The translations under genes were made by a program, and so were the position numbers. From Begonia masoniana (taxonomy: Eukaryota; Streptophyta; Magnoliopsida; Cucurbitales; Begoniaceae): DNA of 64,000 nucleotides. The stretch spans positions 22,165,432 to 22,229,431 of the forward strand of contig CM039509.1 in the NCBI GenBank assembly GCA_022432975.1, in the 5' to 3' direction. The notes beneath the pieces were generated by a model that saw only the letters and a program-made list of their open reading frames with translations, was not told the DNA's origin and did no database searches. Shown here in pieces: positions 25,937 to 38,633 of the stretch (positions are counted from its first letter, which is position 1; each line of letters starts with the position of its first letter).

Positions 25937-26684
25937 TGTGACAGCCCAAAACCGGGACCCGATCGGAGTCCGGGATCGGAGCCACCACTCCGGGACAGAT
26001 AACGGAAAAACGGGGACTATTTTTTTTGAACAGATCGGTCAAAACAGAGGACATTATACTTTTAAAATGTTTACAGGGAGGGAGAGTTCTCTGGAGTCAA
26101 AACAAACGGGATACAGTTGGCTGAAATACATAAGTGAATAACAGAAGAGAAGCAGAAGGAAAGAAAACAAAAATAAACAAAACTGGCGGGAGGCTTCGGC
26201 AGATAACGTGGCAAGAAGATGAAGGCAGCAGATAGAATCGGCAATTGCGACGACGTCGTCTGATACGACAAAACAGCTGATGTCAGACGGTAGATGTAAT
26301 TGCAAAGGCAGAAACAGAGATGACGTCAATCGGCAGATGCAGACATTGAACCAAATTGGCAGAAGTTGATGTCGTCAGCCGGTAGATGGATGACGTCAAT
26401 CGGTAGATGTGGATGACGTCATCGGAAGGTAAAGGCAACAGATGAAGTCGGAATGTGTGATGGCGTCACCGGAAGATGTGATGACGTCATCGGCAGATAC
26501 AGGTAGTAACGTTGTAACACCCGACATTTCGGCCAGGTGATTTTCTGACCATTTTCATTGTCACCCTCTTATTTAACCTTTGTGATTTAAATTTAATGTT
26601 AAGACAAATTTATTACAAGTTGAGTAAAACTAGGTTAGGTGGCAGTTTTGTAATTAGAATTGATGGATTAAGTATAAATAGGAA

Positions 26685-27959
26685 ATGGAAACCTTAAATC
26701 TCATTTATTGCCACTGTAGCCGACATTCCCTCTCGGCGATTCCTTCTTTCCCAAGTTCTTGCTCTCGGCTACCAGAACTTCCCTTTACCGACGGCTGGTT
26801 TCGAGCTTGCTCTTCTCTGCAAATCCACACCCGAGGTATGAAATGGACAATGTGGTCATTCATTAGTAAATAGAGCTCTGTTTTCAGCTCGGCACTGAGT
26901 TCGGATTTTTTTAGCAGTGGCCGAGTAGTTTATGACTTTTTAAAATCTGGGAGTAGAAATGTCATCCCGAATCGATTCTGAGCATTTTAAGTAACCAACT
27001 CGGATTTAATCAATAGTAAAACCTGTCCACCTAGTTTCGGATTTCAGACTGCAGTGTGTCAAACAGAGGAATCGGAATGACTTTAGCTATTAGATCCTAG
27101 GATGGTTTATGATTAGGGCTACTAGGACTTTGTTTTAACTACTGTAATGTACATGTTTTAGGTGAAGAAGTTAAAGAGAGGAAGTTCGGATTGCTAAGGA
27201 ATCCAGGTAAGTGAATGTATTAAGATTTCCGGCCACTAGGGCCCTACACCGCAAGGGTATTAGGAAATCACTGAGATGTTAGCTGTTGACTATGATTTGT
27301 TATTTCCACGATATGAAGAAGTTGTGTAAGTAAATGTAAAGTTACGAGATGTTATGCTTGTCCTTATGGTATGACTTTTCTCTATGAACCTCATGTCTAT
27401 GCATTATGTCCACGTTTATGATTAAGTAGAGAACATGAAAAGTAAATGTGACCATGATTAAGTGCAGAACGGGGAAAAGACTATGTTATGTATGACTCGC
27501 GAAATCTCCCACTGGTGGAGCCGAGTTAATGATATGTATGACTCGCGAAATCTCCCACTGGTGGAGGCCGAGTTAATGATATGTACGACTCGCGAAATCT
27601 CCCACTGGTGGAGGCCGAGTTAATGATATGTATAGCTCGCGGAAATTTCTCCACTGGGGAGGCCGAGTGATGTATCATGATTGCCGCGATAGGCAAATGA
27701 TTATGTACGACTGCCGCGATAGGCAAATAACTATGTACCCCTGTCTTCCTCCCTCGTTCCCTACCTTAATATATGTTATGTAAATGATAAAGATGAACAC
27801 GAATGATGAATGGTTTATGAACTTATGTCTCTTTAAATTGTGTACTCATGTATATCTGTCAGCATGCATTCCTTACTAAGCATTAGGCTTATAGTTAAAC
27901 CTTATGGTGTAGGTGAAGAAGGTTCAGGTGAGGATGCGATGTTCAAAGAGGATGCTTAA
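26685..27959 (+). CDS. Candidate spliced small ORF in LTR-B (80 aa, hypothetical)
   Basis: The most complete example of the proposed LTR ORF. Exon 1, 26685-26835, starts with ATG (METLNLIYCHCSRHSLSAIP...) and ends at CCCGAG|GTATGA. Exon 2, 27162-27206 (45 nt), reads GEEVKERKFGLLRNPG. Exon 3, 27913-27959, reads EEGSGEDAMFKEDA and TAA. Both junctions are phase 1 through a glycine codon G|GT, giving 243 nt and 80 residues with no stop. The protein would be basic and Ser/Cys-rich at first, with an acidic end. Caveat: TATAAATA lies only 5 nt upstream of the ATG, so a TATA-set start (about 25-35 nt downstream) would exclude this ATG. I recognise no family; the product is hypothetical. Confidence 0.4.
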
Positions 27960-28253
27960 GGCTGGTTGCTGGAGGATGCTCAAGGTGACAGTGCGGGACT
28001 GGAGAGGCGATTTATGATCCCTGGTTAAGACTCTTATGTTACAGTATGTTAAAGGATATGGTAGCTTAAGTAGGATGAGATTATTTTAAAACGTTGAGCT
28101 TTGAAACTGTCTAGTGGATCACTGAGTCAGGGAATGATTATATAGATTTATAAATGATCTGATACTTAAGTCTCCCGCTATATGCATTTTGAATGAGTTG
28201 TGTTTTCTTTCTGTTGGGAGGAGTCATCTGATGATTTAGTGATCTCTACCGTA

Positions 28254-29130
28254 AGACGGAAGCTGGATGAGGCAATCGCCCGGCTGACGTCATCGGCAGA
28301 TGCCGAATGTTAGAGTTTGATGGTTTAGTCTTCCGGTTGACGTCATCGGCAGATGCCGAAAGAATAGTTGTTGATGGTTTAGTCTTCCGGTTGACGTCAT
28401 CGGCAAATGTCGAAGGATAGTTGTATGATGGTTTAGTCTTCCGGCTGACGTCATCGGCAGATGCCGAATGTTAGAGTTTGATGGTTTAGTCTTCCGGCTG
28501 ACGTCATCGGCAGATGCCGAATGTTAGAGTTTGATGGTTTAGTCTTCCGGTTGACGTCATCGGCAGATGCCGAAAGAATAGTTGTTGATGGTTTAGTCTT
28601 CCGTTGACGTCATCGGCAGATGCCGAATGTTAGAGTTTGATGGTTTAGTCTTCCGGCTGACGTCATCGGCAGATGCCGAATGTTAGAGTTTGATGGTTTA
28701 GTCTTCCGGTTGACGTCATCGGCAGATGCCGAATGTTAGAGTTTGATGGTTTAGTCTTCCGGCTGACGTCATCGGCAGATGCCGAATGTTAGAGTTTGAT
28801 GGTTTAGTCTTCCGGCTGACGTCATCGGCAGATGCCGAATGTTAGAGTTTGATGGTTTAGTCTTCCGTTGACGTCATCGGCAGATGCCGAATGTTAGAGT
28901 TTGATGGTTTAGTCTTCCGGCTGACGTCATCGGCAGATGCCGAATGTTAGAGTTTGATGGTTTAGTCTTCCGGTTGACGTCATCGGCAGATGCCGAATGT
29001 TAGAGTTTGATGGTTTAGTCTTCCGTTGACGTCATCGGCAGATGCCGAATGTTAGAGTTTGATGGTTTAGTCTTCCGGCTGACGTCATCGGCAGATGCCG
29101 AATGTTAGAGTTTGATGGTTTAGTCTTCCC
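28254..29130 (+). repeat. 53-bp array with TGACGTCA and CGGCAGATGCCG palindromes
   Basis: Sixteen units, most exactly 53 bp, each with TGACGTCATCGG next to CGGCAGATGCCG. TGACGTCA is the classical bZIP (CRE/TGA-type) palindrome. The array lies downstream of exon 3 in LTR-B. Confidence 0.93.
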
Positions 29131-30360
29131 CGAAATTGGCAGAAACCAATGACCGAGTATAGTCGCTCTGACTCTGTGAAAGTTTGAGCCGACGAGGCGT
29201 GGGAAGTCGGGCACGAGAGGGTTAGTCTTCCTTAATGTTCTGGGCTCTCTATTACCAGTTTAAAAAAACAAATAATATATGTAAAATGTGAAATTCTCTG
29301 AGAGATAGTAAGTGAATGTAATAATAGTAAAAGTCAAGCAAACGATTAATGAAAGAACATGAACACGTGACGGCTCCTGGCCGGGGTCGTTACAAACGTA
29401 GTCGGCAGAAGGTGATGACGTCATCGGAAGATGGATGACATCATCAGAAAATGCTCTGAAATAAATGGAATCGGCAGGAGGTGATGACGTCAGCCGGAAG
29501 ATGGGTGACGTCATCGGAAGATGCAGATAGCAATTGAAATCGGAAGATGAAAACCTAAGGCAGTAACACCGTTTGGCGGTGAATGGGAATAAGACAAAAC
29601 ATGTACAGTATCTATCGGTAGATGTATTCAAAATTCTTACCGGAAGGTGAAATCGGCAGATATGATTTTAAAGACAGAATTTACAACTTTCAACAGGAAG
29701 ACATACGAACAGAGGGCATAAAACAGAACGCTTAGAAGTCTCAGATTTCTTCGAACCAGTTCAAAACATGGTTCTTGAACACAACAGAAAGCATGACAGA
29801 AGTTTAAAGGATTTCACTATACATAGAAAGCTCTAATACCAGAGACCCTTCGTGTACAGACTACAGAGAATGTTCCAAACTATTTGAGAACACATCAGAA
29901 CGTAATTCAACTGTCAGATACAGCAGAAGCAGAATGCATAAAAGACGTAAACCTTCAATGCCTGATTCTAAACAAGACTGTTAAGCATACTTCACAATTG
30001 ACAGATACTTTACAATTGACAGATTTAAAGAGGCAAACTGCATGCATGTTCCCAAAACCAGAATCATCCATGCACAGAATAACAGAAAGTATCCCAAACA
30101 ATTCCAGAATACTTTAGAATATAACTGAACTGAACTGTCAAGTACAGCGGTTTCAAAAAACTTAGACATCAGACCTATACATTGTTTTAAAGTCTGAAAA
30201 TCAGTACAAAATATGACATATACTTGCAGAGTTTCTTCAAAGGAAGGGTTTTACAACCAAACCATAATTTTCCAGAAGACTTTACAAAATAGACATTTCG
30301 GGAAACTTAAACCTTTATGCCTGACTGCAGCAGCCAACCCCCATGAGCTCGAGCCATCAA

Positions 30361-31080
30361 CTACATCAGATCATCATTTTGAGGCACAAAGTCCTCGGTT
30401 TCAGGTTCGGTACCTACATCAGAGAGTTCACCTATGAGTCTAAAACTCAGTAAGGACATAATCAGAATGCAGTGATGCAAAATGCTATGCATGCAGATTT
30501 TCAGAAATGCGGTGACAGAACAGAACATTCAGTTTCAGTGGCAGAAGAATTAAGTGGGGCTTATAGGGGAACTGGTTCAGTACGTGCACTATCAGGCACA
30601 GCAGTTTTCAGATTCCCAGGGAGGGATAAAACCAGAGGGTCCTTGCTAGGGAAAAATTTTCAGATTCTCAGGGAGGGATAAAACCAGAGGGGCCAGTCCC
30701 TGTCCCGCACTTAACCAGTACATTACAGACAGTCAGATTTTTATCTTGTTTAGTTTCAAACAGTGTACAGAAATCAGTTTTGCATGGATTTTCAGTAAAA
30801 CGTGTATGCATAACAGTCTCAGTGCCTGAACCTATAACAGCAGACATCAGAACTAACAGGGCATATTGTAAAACAGAAAACAGATAACTCGGGACATGAG
30901 CTGAACAGACAACATAAAACACAACTGAACAGAAGCTATTACATTACTACCCAAAACTACCCGACAGAACTGGGATCCTAGTACCTCTGTGATGTAGGGC
31001 CTTAAGGGCCAACCTACGGTTATGAACTTACCTGTTTGCTGCAGTGTAGAATGCTCGAATGTCTCGGAAGTGCACAGATC
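30361..31080 (-). other. Candidate LTR small ORF, exons 2-3 (LTR-A copy 2)
   Basis: Exon 3 (30413-30361) reads TEPETEDFVPQNDDLM and TAG after the junction glycine. Exon 2 (31080-31032) ends STLQQTG in phase, but at 49 nt it is not a multiple of three, so this copy is either frameshifted or uses another acceptor. Compare LTR-A copy 1, where exon 2 is 60 nt. Confidence 0.35.
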
Positions 31081-31490
31081 CTAGCGAAGAAACAGAAAGG
31101 AACTGAGGAGGTCGAAGTAACTTCGATGGTTGATTTGTCGACTGGAAGAGAGAAGGTAGAGAGGAATACAGAGAAGGAGAAATGTATATGAATGTTTACG
31201 TAGAAGGAAGGAGAATAGGTAGGTTTCTCAGCAAGTTATTGCCACCTGGCAATCATCCATTGGTTATCTCCCACCAACCTTAATTTCTTCTCAATTTATC
31301 CTTCCATCCATTACCAACTAGCTTGTTTGTTTAGTTACACTTTTGGTTGGTTTTCATCTCACTATCCAATTTAATATGAACTCATTGGTTTTGGTTTCCA
31401 ACAAAACATACATTGTATTAATATTGAATTAATCCCGCATAATAATTCGGGAAATAATTACATGGCAAAAATGCCGGGTGTTACAAAAAA

Positions 31491-31515
31491 AGTGTCACTA
31501 CCACTAGCATTCAAT
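31491..31515 (-). other. Possible remnant of hAT 5' end at satellite junction
   Basis: About 25 bp between the LTR-A TSD and recognisable satellite. It should continue the hAT 5' part, but in that frame it is closed by stops. The junction type (hAT inserted in satellite, or truncation) cannot be decided. Confidence 0.3.
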
Positions 31516-34500
31516 AATATTTGAATTTTAACTACAAAATTAATATATCATGAGAATAAATTCTGCCATGGTTCTTGTCCTTTAGAATTCGTGTGATTTT
31601 TTATTATTTTTAATATTTATTTACGTTATTATAGAGGCAAAATTGATACGGAAAGGAAAAAGATGTTTGATCCGGATTAGTCTGAAATTTTAACTGTACA
31701 ACCAGCATATCATGATAATATATTTTGCAATGTTTCATGAACTTTTAATTTCGTGCGATTTTTTTGTCATTTTTAATATTTGTTATGTTATTATAAGGGC
31801 AAAATTGGTCCAAAAAGAAAAAAAAATGTCAGGTTCGGATTACTCTAAAACTTTAACTAAACAATTGGCATATCATGAAAAGATATTTTGAAAATTTTTG
31901 TTACTTTTTTATTTGGTGTGATTTTTTTGTTATTTTTACTTTCTGTTTACGTTATTATTTGTGCAAAATCAGTTCGAAAAGAAAAAAAATATCTAGTCTG
32001 GATTAGTCTTAAAATTTAATTACACAATCATCATGTCATGAGAAGAAATTCTACATAGTTTTGTGACTTTTTCACTTTGTGTAATTTTTTATCATTTTTA
32101 ATAGCCATTTACGTTTTTATAGGGGTTAAATCGGCCGGGAAAGGAAAAAAAAATGTCCTGTCCTGATTAGTCTGCAATTTTAACTACACAAAAGAAACAT
32201 GAGAAGATATTCTGCAATGTTTCATGACCTTTTGACTTCGTGCGATTTTTTTTTGTCATTTTTTAATGTCCGTTTATATTATTATAGGAGACAAAATCGG
32301 TCCGGAAAGAAAAAAACATGTCCAGCCAGGATTGAGTCTAAAACTTTGCACTAAAAAATGGCAGATATGAAAATATATTCTACAAAGTTTCATGACTTTT
32401 CGATTTCGTGTGATTTTTTTTTGTTATTTTTTAATATTTATTTACGTTATTATTTGGAAAAATCTGTTTGTAAAGGAAAAACAATGTATGTTCTGCATTA
32501 GTCTTAAAATTTAACTACACAACCGTCATATCATGATAAGATATTCTGCATAGTTTCGTGACTTTTCGACTTTAAGAAATTTTTTGTATTTTTCTTAATA
32601 TCCATTTAGTTATTAAGAGTAAAATTGTCTGAAAAAGAAAAAAAAGGTTTGGTCCGGATACTTTAAAACTTCAACTACACAACCAACATATCATGAGAAT
32701 AATTCTGCAATACTTCAGACGTTGAGAAATCATGCGATTTTTTTTATATTTTTAATTTCCGTTTAAGTTATTATTCGGCAAAATCGGTTCACAAAGAAAA
32801 AAAATGTCTGGTCTGTGATTAGTCTTAAATTTAACTACACAACTGCCATATCATGAGAAGATATTCTGCATAGTTTCAATAACTTTTCGACTTCGTGAAA
32901 GTTTTTTTCATTTTTAGTGTCCGTTTATGTTTATAGGGAAAAATCGTCGGAAAAGGAAAAAAAATGTCTAGGTCCGGATTAATCTGAAATTTAAACTACA
33001 CAACTGCCATATCATGAGAATAAATTCTGCAATGTTTCATGACCTTTTGACTTCGTGCGATTTTTTTTTGTTATTTTTTAATATTTATTTACGTTATTAT
33101 AGAGGCAAAATTGTCAGAAAAAAATGTTTGGACTGGATTCCTCTGAAATTTTAACTGTACAAACCAGCATATCATGAGAAGATATTCTGCAATGTTTCAT
33201 GACCTTTTGACTTCGTGCGATTTTTTTTTGTTATTTTTAATATTGTTAGTTATTATAAGGGCAAATTGGTCCAAAAGAAAAAAAATGTCAGGTTCGGATT
33301 ACTCTAAAACTTTAACTAAACACTTGGCATATCATGAAAAGATATTTGAAATTTTTGTTACTTTTTTATTTGGTGTGATTTTTTTGTTATTTTTACTTTC
33401 TGTTTACGTTATTATTTGTGCAAAATCAGTTCGAAAAGAAAAAAAATATCTAGTCTGGATTAGTCTTAAAATTTAATTACACAATCATCATGTCATGAGA
33501 AGAAATTCTACATAGTTTTGTGACTTTTTCACTTTGTGTAATTTTTTATCATTTTTAATAGCCATTTACGTTTTTATAGGGGTTAAATCGGCCGGGAAAG
33601 GAAAAAAAAATGTCCTGTCCTGATTAGTCTGCAATTTTAACTACACAACCAGCATAACATGAGAAGATATTCTGCAATGTTTCATGACCTTTTGACTTCG
33701 TGCGATTTTTTTTGTCATTTTTAATGTCCGTTTATATTATTATAGGAGACAAAATCGGTCCGGAAAGAAAAAAACATGTCCAGCCCGGATTGCTCTAAAA
33801 CTTTGACTACACAACTGGCATATCATGAAAATATATTCTACAAAGTTTCATGACTTTTCGATTTCGTGTGATTTTCTTGTTATTTTTAATTTCCCTTTAC
33901 GTTATTATTTGGGAAAAATCTGTTTGTAAAGGAAAAACAATGTATGTTCTGCATTAGTCTTAAAATTTAACTACACATGATAGATATTCTGCATAGTTTC
34001 GTGACTTTTCGACTTTAAGAAATTTTTTGTATTTTTTAATATCCATTTATGTTATTAAGAGTAAAATTGTCTGAAAAAGAAAAAAATGTTTGGTCCGGAT
34101 TACTTTAAAACTTCAACTACACAACCAACATATCATGAGAATAAATTCTGCAATACTTCATAACTTTGAGAAATCATGCGATTTTTTTTATATTTTTAAT
34201 TTCCGTTTAAGTTATTATTCGGGCAAAATCGGTTCACAAAGAAAAAAAATGTCTGGTCTGGATTAGTCTTAAAATTTAACTACACAACTGCCATATCATG
34301 AGAAGATATTCTGCATAGTTTCATAACTTTTCGACTTCGTGAAAGTTTTTTTCATTTTTATTGTCCGTTTATGTTATTATAGGGAAAAATCGTCGGAAAA
34401 GGAAAAAAATGTCTAGTCCGGATTAATCTGAAATTTAAACTATACAACAAGCATATCATGAGAATAAATTCTGCAATGTTTTGTGACTTTTAGAATTTGT

Positions 34501-34697
34501 GCAATTTATTGTTATTTTCAATGTTAGGTTATGTTATTATATGGGCAAAATTGTCAGAAAAAAAATGTTTGGACTGGATTCCTCTGAAATTTTAACTAGA
34601 AAATCTACATATCATGAGAAGACATTCTGCAATGTTTCGTGTCTTTTAGAATTCCTGCAATTTTTTGTTATTTTTTAATATTTGTTTACGTTATTAT
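31516..34697 (+). repeat. Satellite array, ~163-bp monomer, with 9-monomer higher-order repeat
   Basis: About 19-20 monomers, each with CATATCATGAGAAGATATTC, TTTTGACTTCGTGCGATTTT, ACGTTATTATAG and a poly-A stretch followed by TGTC. Spacing of the CATATCATG word is 163 bp. Variant monomers repeat at 1457 bp: ATTTGGTGTG at 31911 and 33368, TCGGCCGGGA at 32131 and 33588. Later landmarks give 1440-1446 bp because of small indels. This is a 9-mer higher-order unit present about twice. Length and form fit centromeric or pericentromeric satellites. No recognisable CENP-B box was seen. Confidence 0.93.
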
Positions 34698-36135
34698 TGT
34701 AACACCCGAGAATTTATCGGCTCAACTTTTTTTTTAATGTACAGTGAATTACAAATTTATGGGAATTGATGTAAATAGAAAATATTGGATTAAATAAAAG
34801 TGGGTGAAATAATTGTTAAGTGTTAGTTTAAATGAAATTAAGAGGATATGGTATAATTGTAATTTGAAGTTATTAAAATAAAAAGGAAAAGAAAGGGGAA
34901 GAGGCATTTACGTAGGAAGAAACCCATCCTCTTCTTTTCTATCTTCTTCGGCGACTCGGCATAAAGTTTCTCCCTCTCTGAAGATTTCCTCTTCCAATTT
35001 CTTCATCTAAAGTAAATTTCTCTTTAATTTCTAATGGGTTATTAGTTTTCTAGTTAGAGAAGGGAGTTGGGAGTGGATTAGGTTGAGTTATGGAGGGGTT
35101 TAAATTAGGGTTTTTATGTGAGACTTAGGGTTGCACAAAAATTTGGGGTTCCTAGCTAGTTTTCCTTGATTATTGGGTGTTTAAAGATGATTAGAGGATA
35201 GTATGGATGAGTAGTTGGATTTTTGGATGAGGCCGAAAATCTAGAAAATATGAGTGTGCAGGGCAGTTTGGTTTTTGTGAAAAATGACGGAGCCAATTTT
35301 GTTATTTGGTTAAACGGTCCCAACCTTTTAGAAAGTAGACACCCTAAGAGTTCGTAGAGCATTGAATCGTCCAAAATGGATAAGCGTAGGATTAGTTACG
35401 TGATTTAAAAGTTTGGCAAAAAATGGTGAGATTTCGGGTTTAGTGGTTTTGAGAGGTTTTTAGTTTTCTTTAGGAGTAAGATGAGGAGGATTAAATTGAT
35501 GGATTGCATTGCGTATGTGTACGAGGTTAGCTAAGGAGGCCAGATAAATAATGTATGCTTACGTGTTGCCTTTGGGCCTACATCATAGTTCGTTAGGAAT
35601 GTATGGTTGTGGTTTGTATGTGTAGCAATCGGTAATTGTCTAACTTGATATTCTTAATAGCTACATTTTTTTTACTTTTATTTTATGGAACTAAGTGAAT
35701 TTGATTGGTTGCTCAATTAGGTTAAAGTTGGTTAGTCAAGGGCAAATGCGTAATTTGCAAAGATTAGTGTATAAAAGCGGTTAGCTAAGGGTTTTAGCCG
35801 TCACTGTTTCATTTCCCCATTTGGTATTCAGCTTGCTCAACAGACCTTCTCTCGGCGATTTTCTTGCCTGATTCTTCTTCAACTTGGGTGAGTTCTTCTT
35901 TGAGTTCTTCTTGCTGATGGTTTAGGATGAATATAGAATATGCATTTGATGATTTGCTTACGGTAGAATGAGTGTTCTAGGAATGCTGTAAGTGAGAGCT
36001 GAGTTCGGGTTTTGTGATGAATCGGGAATGTTCGAGGAACTGAACTTCCAACTAGTTTCTTTAGACTTCTGGATAGCCTAGAATGAGGTTTAGTGAAGAC
36101 CTAATTGATACTCTGTCTATGGTTTTAGGTTCGAG

Positions 36136-36914
36136 TAAGCTCCCGGAGTAGCCTTCCACCATACTTTTCTAGGAGACCAAGTAAGTGAAGTATGCGTGTG
36201 CCTTCGGGTCTACATCACAAGACAGTAGGTTTATGCATGCTTGAATGTTTCCAGTATATCATGCATCATGTTTTATCGAATGAGTACGAAAATGAATTTA
36301 CATGTAATGTCATGGTAAGGCATGAGCAGTTTGAATCAGACAAACTATTAAGGGAACTAATCCGCCCCTTAATCGAGTAGAGGATGATATGACTTTGGGA
36401 AAGACTGATCCACTTCCCAACTGAAAGAAGGATTAGATTAGCTATTAAGGGAACTAATCCGCCCCTTAATCTAGTAGAGGATGATATGACTTTGGGAAAG
36501 ACTGATCATCTTCCCAACTGAAAGAAGGATCAGATCAACTATTAAGGGAACTAATCCACCCATTAATCTAGTAGAGGATGTTATGAACTTTGGGAAAGAC
36601 TGATCCACTTCCCAACAGAAAGAAGGATCAGATCAACTATTAAGGGAACTATCCGCCCCTTAATCTAGTAGAGTAGAGGATGTTATGAACTTTGGGAAAG
36701 ACTGATCCACTTCCCAACGGAAAGAAGGATCAGATCAGATAAACGAATACAAAAGCAACTTAGATGTGAAGTAGAAACTGCATGATTAGGATTTATGAAT
36801 TCAGTGTTTCATTCATATTTGCTCTACTTATTTAGCATTAGGCTAATAGATGAGTTTTGTAATGTAGGTGCTGAGTTTCCAACAGGTGATTTCTCTGAGT
36901 TTACAGAAGAATAG
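36136..36914 (+). other. Candidate LTR small ORF, exons 2-3 (LTR-D2)
   Basis: Exon 2 (36136-36180, 45 nt, acceptor TTCGAG|TA) reads SSRSSLPPYFSRRP in phase. Its donor has a mutated last exon base (CCAA|GTAAGT). Exon 3 (36868-36914) reads AEFPTGDFSEFTEE and TAG. The end FTEE is shared with LTR-D3. Confidence 0.4.
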
Positions 36915-37379
36915 GCGATGTTGGTGAAGCACATCTATGCCATGGTTTCGTGCACTTATGAGGCGGTTTAACAAATGTCAGTATGTGTAGTCTTAGTGGA
37001 CGAGTGTGTTGTTGAAATGTGCTGAAGATTTTAATGACAGTAGTAGTTTTAATGTTTTGACATGTTTTGGGATTATCCTGACTATGAAAACACGATTGGT
37101 TTAATTGTAGCTTGCTATTCTGGATTTTTAGAAAGTTGTGGTTTTAAGTTGTTTTGAATGATTGCAGTAAAATTTATAAGTTCTTTTAGTAGGCAGAGTT
37201 GTCCGATGGTTTAGAGTGTAAATGCTAATGTGGTTCTGCGTCGTTCGGCAGATGTCGAATGGCAGAGATCAATCGGTAGATGTTGAGTGTTACTGTTGAT
37301 TGGCAGATGCTGTCGTTCGACAGAAGTCAAAGTCAATAGGTAGATGTTGAGTGTTACTGTTGAGTGGTAGATGTGAGTA

Positions 37380-38633
37380 GTTGATTTTGTCGTTTTGTGA
37401 CCGGTGGATGTGAGCGGTAGATGTGGGTAGTAAATTTTGTCGTTTTGTGACCGGTGGATGTGAGCAGTAGATGTGAATAGTTGATTTTGTCGTTTTGTGA
37501 CCGGTGGATGTGAGCAGTAGATGTGAGTAGTTGATTTTGTCGTTTTGTGACCGGTGGATGTGAGCGGTAGATGTGAGTAGTTGATTTTGTCGTTTTGTGA
37601 CCGGTGGGATGTGAGCGGTAGATGTGAGAGTAGATTTTATCGTTTTGCGATCGGTGGATGTGAGCGGTAGATGTAGGTAGTAAATTTGTCGTTTTCGTGG
37701 ATGTGAGCGGTAGATGTGAGTAGTTGATTTTGTCGTTTTGTGACCGTGGATGTGAGCGGTAGATGTGAGTAGTTGATTTTGTCGTTTTGTGACCGTGGAT
37801 GTGAGCGGTAGATGTGAGTAGTTGATTTTGTCGTTTTGTGACCGTGGATGTGAGCGGTAGATGTGAGTAGTTGATTTTGTCGTTTTGTGACCGTGGATGT
37901 GAGCGGTAGATGTGAGTAGTTGATTTTGTCGTTTTGTGACCGTGGATGTGAGCGGTAGATGTGAGTAGTTGATTTTGTCGTTTTGTGACCGTGGATGTGA
38001 GCGGTAGATGTGAGTAGTTGATTTTGTCGTTTTGTGACCGTGGATGTGAGCGGTAGATGTGAGTAGTTGATTTTGTCGTTTTGTGACCGTGGATGTGAGC
38101 GGTAGATGTGAGTAGTTGATTTTGTCGTTTTGTGACCGTGGATGTGAGCGGTAGATGTGAGTAGTTGATTTTGTCGTTTTGTGACCGTGGATGTGAGCGG
38201 TAGATGTGAGTAGTTGATTTTGTCGTTTTGTGACCGTGGATGTGAGCGGTAGATGTGAGTAGTTGATTTTGTCGTTTTGTGACCGTGGATGTGAGCGGTA
38301 GATGTGAGTAGTTGATTTTGTCGTTTTGTGACCGTGGATGTGAGCGGTAGATGTGAGTAGTTGATTTTGTCGTTTTGTGACCGTGGATGTGAGCGGTAGA
38401 TGTGAGTAGTTGATTTTGTCGTTTTGTGACCGTGGATGTGAGCGGTAGATGTGAGTAGTTGATTTTGTCGTTTTGTGACCGTGGATGTGAGCGGTAGATG
38501 TGAGTAGTTGATTTTGTCGTTTTGTGACCGTGGATGTGAGCGGTAGATGTGAGTAGTTGATTTTGTCGTTTTGTGACCGTGGATGTGAGCGGTAGATGTG
38601 AGTAGTTGATTTTGTCGTTTTGTGACCGTGGAG
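37380..38633 (+). repeat. 49-bp tandem array in LTR-D2
   Basis: About 25 units with GTGACCGTGGATGTGAGCGG and TGATTTTGTCGTTTT. From about 37740 on, units are virtually identical at 49-bp spacing; earlier units are 50-52 bp and more variable. It shares the words GACCGG(T)GGATGT and TTGTCGTTT with LTR-D and LTR-D3. Confidence 0.95.

Larger units (their letters stand above)
26513..29394 (+). mobile_element. Solo LTR-B
   Basis: A 2882-bp solo LTR, TGTAACACCCGAC...GGGGTCGTTACA, with exact TSD AACGT (26508-26512 and 29395-29399), inserted in LTR-A. A TATAAATA box lies at 26673-26680. The module is complete: donor 1 after 26835, exon 2 at 27162-27206, GGCC-ACTAG-GGCC hairpin at 27231-27243, exon 3 from 27913. 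Intron 2 holds about four units of a ~45-bp repeat (27495-27670) with CTCCCAC-TG-GTGGAG stems. A 53-bp array fills 28254-29130. Confidence 0.93.
25937..31485 (-). mobile_element. Solo LTR-A copy 2, split by LTR-B
   Basis: A minus-strand LTR from TGTAACACCCGGC at 31485 to GGGCTGTCACA at 25937. TSD AAAAA is exact (25932-25936 and 31486-31490). Without LTR-B and its TSD it is about 2.66 kb, with no internal region, so a solo LTR. It sits in the 5' part of the hAT gene. Module on the minus strand: acceptor TCGCTAG| near 31081, donor after 31032 (CAG|GTAAGTTC), GGCCCTTAAGGCC hairpin at about 30998-31010, exon 3 at 30413-30361. Its 3' half (25937-26512 and 29395-29660) is rich in TGACGTCA and CGGCAGATG motifs. 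Confidence 0.92.

Noticed and set aside
26685..26873. A simple unspliced 62-codon gene in LTR-B
   Set aside because: The frame past 26835 runs into a consensus donor and has no counterpart in other LTRs, whereas the spliced version matches them.
28254..29130. Regular direct repeats resembling a CRISPR array
   Set aside because: Units are contiguous 53-bp repeats with no unique spacers, in a plant LTR, and there are no cas genes.
31516..34697. Gene-like frames in the satellite (for example near 33174)
   Set aside because: Monomer-derived frames, short and not conserved between monomers.
37380..38633. Another CRISPR-like or centromere-like array
   Set aside because: A 49-bp minisatellite confined inside solo LTR-D2 and absent from flanking DNA.
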